Source of the DNA: Myxococcales bacterium
GTDB lineage: Bacteria > Myxococcota_A > Polyangia > Palsa-1104
Length of the DNA: 64,000 bases
Reading direction: 5' to 3'
NCBI GenBank assembly: GCA_003170275.1
Contig: PNAM01000087.1
Coordinates: 1 to 64,000 of the forward strand
Each line of letters starts with the position of its first letter. Position 1 is the first letter of the stretch. A program made the translations under genes and the position numbers. Under the pieces are notes generated by a model. It had not been told where the DNA came from. It did no database searches and worked only from the letters and a program-made list of their open reading frames with translations. Below, in pieces: positions 1 to 7,892 of this stretch.

Positions 1-605
<605 letters not shown>

Positions 606-627
<22 letters not shown>

Positions 628-1079
628 AGCTGGTGACAGCTCACGCAGGCCCGCGAGAGCTGGCCGAACGCGTCCGCCGTGTGAGTGGGATCGTGCGAGG
701 CCGCGGCCGCTTTGAGCGACTTGGCCTGCGCGCGCAGCTCGTCCTGCAGCACAAAGAAGCGAGCCGGTAGCAGGGAGTTCAGATCGGTCGCGTCGCCGGT
801 CAGCGGCCGCGCCAGCGTCGGTTCGGCGAGGATGCGATCGGCGGCCTCCTCGACGTCTTGATCATCGAGCAGCACCACGCCGCGTACCAGGTCGTCCATA
901 CTGCGCCCGTGCCGCTCCATCCGATGGCTGAGCACCTCGCGCGCCGCGGTGGGCAGATGCTGCGGCTCGGCGAGGCGCCGCTCCCTCGGGACGCGCCTGA
1001 GCGGCACCAACCACACTACGAGCCCGGCGCTCAACGCGGCGATCAACGCGCCGGCGCCAAATGCATGCGTATGTCTCAA
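606..1079 (-). CDS. Cytochrome c'-like haem protein
   Basis: The 157-residue protein begins with a hydrophobic segment (residues about 7–27, AFGAGALIAALSAGLVVWLV) that should act as a signal anchor or signal peptide to the periplasm. A single haem-binding CVSCH lies at residues 145–149, close to the C-terminus, and the body is helical. One CXXCH at the end of a four-helix protein is the layout of cytochrome c' and related c556-type proteins. The start overlaps the stop of the upstream CBS gene in a 4-base ATGA junction, so the two are probably translated together. The electron-transfer partner is unknown. Confidence 0.75.
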
Positions 1080-1837
1080 TCGCCGCCTCCCAGCTCGTCG
1101 TCGTCGCTGTGCTCGCGAGCGAGGCAGTCGAGGCAGAACTCTATGTCCAGGCGCGGGTGCTTGCGCACGCCGTGCGGGCTGCGGCAGGACGAGCAGTAGC
1201 GCGCGCCGAGCAGCGACTCCTCGACACCGGCGCGCCGCAGATCTCCGCGCGTGAGGATGCCGACCACCATCGACTGCATGAACACCGGCAGGCAGCCGAT
1301 CTTGAGCGCGGACATCGCCGCCACCGCCTCACCGAGCGAGCCGCCCGCATCGATCGCGAACACCTCGGTCGACATCCGTTCGCTCACGGGACGGTCGCCG
1401 GCGGCGAACAGATCGCAGCGGCACAGCATTCCGACCAGCTCACCGCCGTCGGTGACGAGCAGGTGCCGGACGCCGTTGCGCAGCGCCAGCTCGTCGGCCG
1501 CGTCGCACGCCAGCGAGGGTGGAACGCAGCAGATCACGCCGGCGCGGGTCATGCGAGCCCAGACCGGATCGAGGTGCGACCATCGGCAGCGGATGGTCAC
1601 CACGTCGCGGCCGGGACCCGCGCGCCAGCCGCGATAGCGCCCGCACATCAAGCAATCGTTGCCGGTCTGTTCGTCGCCTCCCTTCTGGCAGATCACGCGC
1701 GCACAACTCAACTGCGCGTCCCCGGCCGCGACGCCGGGGGTCACCTCGGCGCGGATTTCCCAGCCACCCTCGAATGGCCCGACCGAGTCGACGCGCAGCT
1801 CGGCCGGCCTGTCAGTCCCTACGCGGTGAACGCCCAT
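1076..1837 (-). CDS. CBS-domain protein with zinc-binding cysteines
   Basis: The 253-residue protein has a central pair of CBS motifs (about residues 95–205; GVRHLLVTDGGELVGMLCRCDL and IGCLPVFMQSMVVGILTRGDL are the two cores). CBS pairs usually bind adenine nucleotides and act as energy sensors. The N-terminal part contains CLMC and the C-terminal tail has CSSC and CLDC about 25 residues apart, a likely zinc ribbon. No catalytic domain is visible, so the protein is probably regulatory. It is first of a two-gene unit with the cytochrome gene (ATGA overlap) and one of three CBS genes within 5.4 kb. Confidence 0.75.
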   Translation of the reverse strand: MGVHRVGTDRPAELRVDSVGPFEGGWEIRAEVTPGVAAGDAQLSCARVICQKGGDEQTGNDCLMCGRYRGWRAGPGRDVVTIRCRWSHLDPVWARMTRAGVICCVPPSLACDAADELALRNGVRHLLVTDGGELVGMLCRCDLFAAGDRPVSERMSTEVFAIDAGGSLGEAVAAMSALKIGCLPVFMQSMVVGILTRGDLRRAGVEESLLGARYCSSCRSPHGVRKHPRLDIEFCLDCLAREHSDDDELGGGD

Positions 1838-1865
1838 TGGTGACCTCCCGGTGCGCGGCCAACGA

Positions 1866-2171
1866 TCAGCTCTTCCTCTCGGGAGACTTGACCGCGATCG
1901 CGCCGGCCGCCACCGTGAGCCGGTTTCCGGTGCGCGTGATCTCGAGGTCCTTCTCCTGCACCCCGGGCAGGTCGGCGCGGAACAGGAAGCCCTCCTTGGT
2001 CTCCTTGATCTCCTTGATCTCGAACGCCGCCGTGTCGATGGCGAAGCTCGGCGCCATCTCGCGGAACGGATCCCAGCGCAACAACTCGCGCGCCCAACTC
2101 GTCGGATCCCACTCCGACTTGCGTACCAACGACTGCCGACTGTTCTGATTGCGAACCGTCACGCTTGCCAT
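1866..2171 (-). CDS. Hsp20-family small heat-shock protein, shortened
   Basis: The ATG at 2171 was chosen because a strong Shine-Dalgarno AGGAGG lies just upstream. The 101-residue product has the usual DPFREM lead-in and the beginning of an alpha-crystallin domain (FRADLPGVQEKDLEITRTGN, then RLTV). It stops where family members normally continue for another 50–60 residues of beta strands and the C-terminal IXI tail. No continuation was found in the next 40 bases in another frame. This is probably a truncated, possibly non-functional copy of an ATP-independent chaperone, although a minimal variant is not excluded. Confidence 0.7.
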   Translation of the reverse strand: MASVTVRNQNSRQSLVRKSEWDPTSWARELLRWDPFREMAPSFAIDTAAFEIKEIKETKEGFLFRADLPGVQEKDLEITRTGNRLTVAAGAIAVKSPERKS

Positions 2172-2357
2172 GGCCTCCTCCTTTGATGGGTGGTGGATTG
2201 AATCCTCCTCCGGGGTGGCCATCTGCATGCCGTGGGCCGAGCTCTGCCGGGTCACAAGCATCCGGGAGCGCGCAAAGCTGACGTGGGCCCGCACACACGC
2301 CGAACTATTTTCGCGTTCTGCGCCGGAGCCACTCCTCCCGCAACGTGACGCGACCGG

Positions 2358-2789
2358 CTAGACCCGCTCGGCCTGGTCCTCCTCGAGCTCGAGCTCGTCG
2401 ATCGGAACCCGGCCACCCAGCATCGTGTACGCCAACCGCACGAAGTCGCTCTCGGTCACGATGCCCACCAGTCGCCCCACATCGCTCACCACTGGCAGGC
2501 AGCCGATCTTGTCCCGAAGGATCAGATAGGCGGCCTCGTAGGCCGGTGTCTGCGAGGTGACCGTCTTGACGTCCGCGGCCATCACGTCGCGCACGCGTAG
2601 GCGCTCGTCGGCCGCGTGCAAGTCGCGCTCGCTGAGAAGGCCGCACAGCGCGCCGCTTGCGTCCACCACCGGCAGATGGCGGATGTAGCGCAGCTCCATC
2701 TCCTGGGCCGCCTGTTGCAGGCGGTCGCCCGGCGCCACCACCTCGGGATTGGGCGTCATGATCTCTGCGACAGTCGGTTCCAACCTCAT
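2358..2789 (-). CDS. Two-CBS-domain protein (Hrp1-like)
   Basis: The 143-residue protein is almost entirely a CBS pair. It begins with TVAEIMTPNPEVVAPGDRL and has the repeated cores RHLPVVDASGALCGLLSERDL and IGCLPVVSDVGRLVGIVTESDF, followed by an acidic tail. Stand-alone CBS pairs of this size, such as Hrp1 of Mycobacterium tuberculosis, bind nucleotides and respond to energy or hypoxic stress. The start at 2789 follows a GGAGG-type site. The gene diverges from the PLD gene, with a 38-base spacer between their starts that must hold both ribosome sites. Confidence 0.85.
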   Translation of the reverse strand: MRLEPTVAEIMTPNPEVVAPGDRLQQAAQEMELRYIRHLPVVDASGALCGLLSERDLHAADERLRVRDVMAADVKTVTSQTPAYEAAYLILRDKIGCLPVVSDVGRLVGIVTESDFVRLAYTMLGGRVPIDELELEEDQAERV

Positions 2790-2827
2790 CGGAGCCTCCT
2801 ATTGACGGGCCTTGCTCTGCGAGCGCG

Positions 2828-3937
2828 ATGCCAACAGCGGCGGCGGAGCACGGCACGGCACCTGCTTACAGCATGCGCGTGGGGCTGCTCGCCAACCTTC
2901 CGCAGACGTCGATCCGACTGGTCGACGGCGGCCCGCGGGTGTTCGCGCGCATGCTCGAGGTGATCGCTGCCGCCCAGCGGCACGTTCATCTCGAGGTCTA
3001 TGCGTGGTCGCGCACCGGCATCGGCGCGCAGTTCATCGCCGCGCTGTCGGAAGCCGCCCACCGGGGCGTGCAGGTGCGGGTGGAGCTGGACGCCTGGGGC
3101 ACCGGCCTGGCTTCGACCGGAATCGCCGCGCGTCTGCGACACGCGGGCTGCGAGGTGCACATCTTCAACCCGCTCCTGGCCGGATTCCTCGGTCACTTCG
3201 GGCGCAACCACCGCAAGCTGCTGCTGGTCGACGACCGCATCGCGTTCGTGGGCGGAATCAACCTGAGCAACGCGTTCCTCGGCAGACACAGGTGGCAGGA
3301 CCTGGCGGTCGAGATTCACGGCCTGGCCTGCGCCGAGCTCGGCCACCGCCTGCGCCACGAGCCGCACGGGACCGTCGACCCGTCGGTGCGCATCCTCGTC
3401 TCGGGCCTGGCTGGCGGGCACCGCCTGCGCAAGCGCTACCTGAAGGCGTTCGGCGCAGCGCGCTCGCGGATCCTGCTCGCGCACAGCTATTTCCTTCCCG
3501 ATCGCAAACTGCTGCGATCGCTTACCGCGGCCGCGCGCCGCGGCGTTTCGGTGACCCTCCTGGTGCCCGGACGCAGCGACGTGCCGCTCGCGCGCTGGAC
3601 CACCGCACTCCTGTACCGCCGCCTCCTCTCCGCGGGCGTGCAGGTCTACGAGTGGACGAACTCGGTGCTGCACGCCAAGCTGGCAGTGGTGGACGGGAAG
3701 CGGCTGCTGGTGGGCAGCTTCAACCTCGATCCGTACTCGCTGGCGAACCTCGAGGCGCTGGTCGAGTCGCACGATCTCGAGGCCGCGCGCAGCGCCGAGG
3801 ATTGGATCCTCCGCCGCGTAAGGAGCGCGCGCCAGATCACCGTGGCCGACCGGCCCTTGCGTTGGCTCGAGCGCGTGCTCGGCCATCTCGGCCGCGCGCT
3901 CGCCAGCTGGATCTATTGGTTGCTCGCCAGGCGCTGA
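2828..3937 (+). CDS. Phospholipase D-family cardiolipin synthase
   Basis: The 369-residue protein has two HKD motifs: NHRKLLLVDD (H128, K130, D135) and LHAKLAVVDG (H282, K284, D289), each followed by GxxN (GGINLSN, GSFNLD). This is the bacterial cardiolipin synthase/ClsB type of the PLD superfamily, which transfers phosphatidyl groups between phospholipids at the inner membrane. It lacks the N-terminal membrane helices of ClsA but has a hydrophobic tryptophan-containing C-terminus (SWIYWLLAR). A later start at 2870 is possible. It ends four bases before the stop of the convergent DksA-like gene. Confidence 0.85.
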   Translation: MPTAAAEHGTAPAYSMRVGLLANLPQTSIRLVDGGPRVFARMLEVIAAAQRHVHLEVYAWSRTGIGAQFIAALSEAAHRGVQVRVELDAWGTGLASTGIAARLRHAGCEVHIFNPLLAGFLGHFGRNHRKLLLVDDRIAFVGGINLSNAFLGRHRWQDLAVEIHGLACAELGHRLRHEPHGTVDPSVRILVSGLAGGHRLRKRYLKAFGAARSRILLAHSYFLPDRKLLRSLTAAARRGVSVTLLVPGRSDVPLARWTTALLYRRLLSAGVQVYEWTNSVLHAKLAVVDGKRLLVGSFNLDPYSLANLEALVESHDLEAARSAEDWILRRVRSARQITVADRPLRWLERVLGHLGRALASWIYWLLARR

Positions 3938-3940
3938 GGG

Positions 3941-4273
3941 TCAGTGGGAGCTCGTGCAAGTCGTGCAGCGATCGGCTTCGGGCACCGCACGCAACCGCGC
4001 CGTCGGCACCCGCTTCATGCACACCACGCACTGGCCGTACACGCCGCGCTCGATCCGCTCGAGCGCCGCGTGGATGCGCTGCAGCTCCCGCAGTTCGCTG
4101 TCGCTGAGTGCTCCGAGCACTCTCGCCGCACTGGTGTCGGCCGCCTGATCCTCCCAATCCGCTTCACGCGTGGTCAGAAGCTGCTGCTCGTCGTCGAGCA
4201 GCGCCACCCGCCGCTGGACCAGCGAGTCGCGCCGCGCGATCAGTACCTTTCGTGTTGCCTGTGTGGTCTTCAT
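3941..4273 (-). CDS. DksA/TraR-type zinc-finger protein
   Basis: The 110-residue protein has a long charged helical N-terminal part and ends with a four-cysteine finger, CVVC followed by CTTC, preceded by the family's ALERIERGVYGQC phrase. DksA/TraR proteins bind the RNA polymerase secondary channel, often together with ppGpp. The coiled-coil tip normally carries two acidic residues, and here the tip region is LTTREADWEDQAADTS, so activity is plausible. The start (ATG at 4271–4273) overlaps the lipoprotein stop by four bases, so the two genes are probably coupled. Confidence 0.8.
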   Translation of the reverse strand: MKTTQATRKVLIARRDSLVQRRVALLDDEQQLLTTREADWEDQAADTSAARVLGALSDSELRELQRIHAALERIERGVYGQCVVCMKRVPTARLRAVPEADRCTTCTSSH

Positions 4274-4863
4274 CGTGCTGTCTCCTTTCGCGCCCACCTG
4301 CGAAGCTCCGCGACCGCTCGGCTCGACGAGCCCTCGAGGTCGATTGCGTCGGCCCCGGCCGCACGCGCGATCCTCACCCCGCGCATGCACAGCGGGCATT
4401 CTTCTGCGAACGGGTAGCCGCGCGTGCGCGCGTACGCCAGGTGGCACTTCATCTGCGCCACCAGCTCGTCGATCGGCGCGCCCGCCGCGTACACCACGCG
4501 GATGCCGTCGGGCACCTCCACCAGCCCGCGCATCGCCCCGAACATCGGGCACGCCGCGCGGCTCTCCGGCGGCAGCGCCCCGCACTCGGCGTCCTCGAAG
4601 CTCTCCATCGCCGCCGCGGCGCGGTCGTGCGCGGTCGCGTGCTCGAGGTGCTGGATCGCTGCCCAGTTCAACAGGTCGATCGGCCCGACCAGCCCACCCG
4701 TGAGCGACTGCGCGCGTGCCAGATCGACCTCTGCGTGTAGCCGCTGCCGGGCCGCCTCGCGACGGTGCGCCGCCGCGCTCATCTCGTCCGGCCGGACCTT
4801 GCCGGCGCACGAGAGTCCGCCCACCAATAGACCGGCGCACAGCCACATCGCGAGCCCACGCAC
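4270..4863 (-). CDS. Lipoprotein, paralogue of the 13.5-kb lipoprotein
   Basis: The 197-residue protein begins with a short lipoprotein signal ending in the lipobox LSCAG (C19), so it is predicted to be lipidated in the cell envelope. The mature part contains DEMSAAAHRREAARQR, a run ESFEDAECGALPPESRAACP and MKCHLAYARTRG. The same phrases in the same order occur in the lipoprotein at 13478–14122, so the two are paralogues. Conserved histidines and cysteines hint at metal binding, but the function is unknown. Its stop overlaps the start of the DksA-like gene by four bases. Confidence 0.7.
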   Translation of the reverse strand: MRGLAMWLCAGLLVGGLSCAGKVRPDEMSAAAHRREAARQRLHAEVDLARAQSLTGGLVGPIDLLNWAAIQHLEHATAHDRAAAAMESFEDAECGALPPESRAACPMFGAMRGLVEVPDGIRVVYAAGAPIDELVAQMKCHLAYARTRGYPFAEECPLCMRGVRIARAAGADAIDLEGSSSRAVAELRRWARKETAR

Positions 4864-4866
4864 GGC

Positions 4867-5337
4867 TCAAGCCGTAGGCGCGCGCGGGCGCAGCGCCGAA
4901 ACGGCCGCCAGGGTCGCTTCGATCGACTCCGCGCTGAGGCCGTTGGTCTTGCGTCCCCGGGTCTGCCCGGCCAGGCGCGCCAGATCGTTCAGCGACAGGA
5001 TCCCCACCAGCCGTCCGTCGGCGTCCGTGACCGGCAGGCGCCGGATCTGGTGCGTCTGCATGATCGTCTCGGCGTCCTGGACCGTCGCGTCGGGCAGGAC
5101 CGTTTGGACCTGCTTCGACATGACATCGGCGCAACGGAGCCGCCACAGCGCCTCGCCCTGGAGATAGGCCGCCATGCAAATGTCGCGGTCGGTCAGGATG
5201 CCGAGCACCTTGCCCGCGCTGTCCACCACCGGGACGCAGCCGCAGTCGTGATCCCACATGAGCTTGGCCGCCGCGTTCAGCGAGTCGTCCGGAAAGCAGG
5301 TGTACACGGTGCCGGTCATGGTCTGATCGATTCTCAT
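4867..5337 (-). CDS. Two-CBS-domain protein
   Basis: The ATG at 5337 follows a GAGCGC-rich leader, and upstream in-frame sequence lacks family similarity. The 156-residue product is a CBS pair (MTGTVYTCFPDDSLNAAAKL and VLPDATVQDAETIMQ lead into CVPVVDSAGKVLGILTDRDI and RRLPVTDADGRLVGILSLND), followed by about 35 residues rich in Arg and Ala. It probably senses adenine nucleotides. The lipoprotein gene starts three bases after its stop, so CBS, lipoprotein and DksA-like genes form one operon. A 200-base gap separates it from the divergent universal stress gene. Confidence 0.85.
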   Translation of the reverse strand: MRIDQTMTGTVYTCFPDDSLNAAAKLMWDHDCGCVPVVDSAGKVLGILTDRDICMAAYLQGEALWRLRCADVMSKQVQTVLPDATVQDAETIMQTHQIRRLPVTDADGRLVGILSLNDLARLAGQTRGRKTNGLSAESIEATLAAVSALRPRAPTA

Positions 5338-5536
5338 GGCGCGCTCCTGGTTCGAGGTTGGCGTAGCCCTGCTGGGAGCATGCGGCGTGCCGACCAGAAT
5401 CGGGGTGGTTGCGCGGGCTCGCGCGCACCGGTTGCGCGACCGCCCAGGCGGACGAAAATCCTGCGCGATTTGAGCCGACCGGGGCGGCGCAGGCCTGGTA
5501 CGGCGAGTGCTACCCGAGGAGGGCGCGAGGTGTTCG

Positions 5537-6010
5537 ATGGTCAAGCGAATCCTGATTCCGGTCGATTTCTCTCCGCGCTCCGAGAGTGCGCTCGCCTACG
5601 CCGTCGGCCTCGCCCGGCTCACCGGCGCGACCATCGATGTCCTGCACGTGGTGCCGGCGCCCACGCCGCTGACGGTCGCGTTCGATCTGTACCTTCACCG
5701 CCCGGTCGGTCTGATCGAGCCGGCCGAGCTCGCTCGCGTCGATCGCAAGCTCGACGTGCTGCTCGCCACGGCCGACGTCGCGGGCGTGCCCATCACCAAG
5801 CGCGTCGCGCTCGGCAGCCCGGCGGCCACCACCGTGCGCATCGCGACCGAGGACAAGCACGACCTGGTGATCGTTGGCACCCACGGGCGGATCGGCATCT
5901 CCGAGCTCATGCGCGGCAGCGTCGCCAAGACCCTGGTCTCGAGCTCGCCTTGCCCGGTGCTCACCATCCGCGACGAGCCGCGGCCGGTCGTCAGCCTCGG
6001 GGTTGGCTGA
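5537..6010 (+). CDS. Universal stress protein (UspA family)
   Basis: The 157-residue single-domain protein begins KRILIPVDFSPRSESAL and has the ATP-binding signature VGTHGRIGISELMRGSVAKT with the usual G-x2-G-x9-GS spacing, followed by SSPCPVLTI. ATP-binding Usp proteins are cytoplasmic and accumulate during growth arrest, starvation or oxygen limitation. The start at 5537 gives the canonical N-terminus, and GGAGGGCG upstream is a plausible ribosome site. Its 3' end overlaps the convergent CoA-transferase gene by 20 bases. Confidence 0.9.
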   Translation: MVKRILIPVDFSPRSESALAYAVGLARLTGATIDVLHVVPAPTPLTVAFDLYLHRPVGLIEPAELARVDRKLDVLLATADVAGVPITKRVALGSPAATTVRIATEDKHDLVIVGTHGRIGISELMRGSVAKTLVSSSPCPVLTIRDEPRPVVSLGVG

Positions 6011-7886
6011 ACCGGCACTCGAGGTGGTAGGCGCCCGACTCGAGCTTGCCCTGGAAGTTCAGCCCGCTCTTCTCGAAGATCCGCAGCATCGGTGTGTTGC
6101 CGGCCATCACGTCGGCCTGGAACCCGACGAAGCCGCGGGCGCGCCCGATCTCGCTCATCCGGCGCATCAGCACGCTGCCGAGGCCGCGCCGCTGCCAGTC
6201 GTCGCGCACCACGAACGACAGATCGGCCAGCCCGGTCGCGGGATCGAGCTCGTACTCGGCGTAGGCCACCAGCTCGCGGGTGTCGGGGAGCACGGCCACC
6301 AGCCCCATGTTGTGCTCGTAGTCGAGATCGGTGAGCTTGAGCAACTCCTCGTGGGAATGCGTGCGCCGAATTCCGAAGTAGCGCCGGTACGCCGTCTCGT
6401 CGGAGAGCCGGTAGAGCAGGTCCTTCAGGCCCGGCTCATCGGCGATCGCGAGCGGGCGGATCTCCACCTCTACGTCGCCGACGCGCTCGACGCGGATCTC
6501 GCGCAACGGATAGTCGGCGCGGCGGATGGTCTGATCGGGGAACACGTAGTGGCGCTGCTTGGCGGCGTTCAAGAGCTCGACGCGAAAGTCGGGATGCGCG
6601 ACGGCGATCAGCGCCATCGCACGCTCGCGCACGGAGCGTCCCCACAGGTCGGCGATGCCGTACTCGGTGACCACGTAGCGCACGTCTCCGCGGCTGGTCA
6701 CCACGCCGGCGCCGTCTTCGAGCGCGGGGCAGATGCGGCTCACCTGGCCCTTCTGCGCCGTAGAGCGCAGCGCGATCACGGCCTTGCCGCCGCGGCTGCG
6801 CGCCGCGCCGCGGATGAAATCGACCTGGCCGCCGATCCCGGAATAGAAGCGGCCGCCGAGCGTATCCGAGGCCACCTGCCCGGTCAGATCCACCGCCAGC
6901 GCCGAGTTGATGCTGATCATGAGATCGTTCTGGCGGATCACGCCGGGGTCGTTGGTGTACTCCGAAGGGCGCATCTCGATGGCCGGATGATCGTGAACCC
7001 ACTCGTAGAGCGCGCGGCTGCCCATGACGAACGAGGTCACCAGCTTGCCGGGCGAGAGCGTCTTGCGGCGGCCGGTGATGACCCCTGCCTCGGCCAGCGC
7101 CATGACGCCGTCGGAGAGCATCTCGGTGTGCACGCCGAGATCGTGGCGGTCGACCAGCGCCGCCAGCACCGCGTCGGGGATCTGCCCGATGCCGGTCTGC
7201 AACGTCGCGCCATCGGGAACCAGGCGCGCCACCTGGCGGCCGATCTCGGCGGCCACCGCATCGGACGGCTCGGCGCGCCGCTCGAGCAGCGGCACGTCGA
7301 CAGCGATCAGGTGATCGATGCGGCTCACGTGCAGGAATGAATCGCCCAGCGTGCGCGGCATCTGCTCGTTGACCTCGGCGAGGATGAGCGCCGCGGTGTC
7401 GACCGCCGCGCGCACCACGTCGACCGACACGCCCAGGCTCACGTAGCCGTGGCGATCCGGCGGGCTCACCTGGATCAGCGCCACGTCGATGCGGATGCGC
7501 CGGCTGCGAATCAGCTCGGGAATCTCCGACAGAAACACCGGCAGGTAGTCCGCCCGGCCCCCGACGACCGCGTCGCGCACGTTCGGCCCGATGAAGAACG
7601 CGGCGTGCCGGAAGCGGTGCTGCAGATCTTCGCGCACGTACGGTGCCGGCCCGAGGGTGAGCAGATGGACGATCTCGTTGTCGGCCAGGTGCGTGCCATG
7701 ATCGACCAGCGCCTGCACCAGGCTCACCGGCTCGGCCGCGCCCGAGCCGATCAGGATCCGGCGGCCCGGTTGGATGGCCCGCACCGCCTGTTCGGCGCTC
7801 ACGATCTTGCCTTTGCAGCGCGCCTTCCAGCCGGCTTCGCTCACCGGCGCGCTTCCCGTGCACGGTCTGAGTTCGCCACCTCGCAC
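5991..7886 (-). CDS. Acetyl-CoA hydrolase/CoA-transferase fused to GNAT acetyltransferase
   Basis: The 631-residue fusion has an N-terminal CoA-transferase of the 4-hydroxybutyrate/acetyl-CoA hydrolase family (residues 25–450), with the catalytic glutamate in GVHTEMLSDG (E255) and late motifs SALAVDLTGQV and VTEYGIADLWG. Residues about 460–631 form a GNAT domain with the acetyl-CoA loop RDDWQRRGLGSVLMRRM. The first part would exchange CoA between acyl groups, and the second may acetylate a protein such as an acyl-CoA synthetase. The GTG start at 7886 lies seven bases after the MgtA-type stop, so they are likely co-transcribed. A later start is possible. Confidence 0.85.
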   Translation of the reverse strand: MRGGELRPCTGSAPVSEAGWKARCKGKIVSAEQAVRAIQPGRRILIGSGAAEPVSLVQALVDHGTHLADNEIVHLLTLGPAPYVREDLQHRFRHAAFFIGPNVRDAVVGGRADYLPVFLSEIPELIRSRRIRIDVALIQVSPPDRHGYVSLGVSVDVVRAAVDTAALILAEVNEQMPRTLGDSFLHVSRIDHLIAVDVPLLERRAEPSDAVAAEIGRQVARLVPDGATLQTGIGQIPDAVLAALVDRHDLGVHTEMLSDGVMALAEAGVITGRRKTLSPGKLVTSFVMGSRALYEWVHDHPAIEMRPSEYTNDPGVIRQNDLMISINSALAVDLTGQVASDTLGGRFYSGIGGQVDFIRGAARSRGGKAVIALRSTAQKGQVSRICPALEDGAGVVTSRGDVRYVVTEYGIADLWGRSVRERAMALIAVAHPDFRVELLNAAKQRHYVFPDQTIRRADYPLREIRVERVGDVEVEIRPLAIADEPGLKDLLYRLSDETAYRRYFGIRRTHSHEELLKLTDLDYEHNMGLVAVLPDTRELVAYAEYELDPATGLADLSFVVRDDWQRRGLGSVLMRRMSEIGRARGFVGFQADVMAGNTPMLRIFEKSGLNFQGKLESGAYHLECRFSQPRG

Positions 7887-7892
7887 CTCGAT

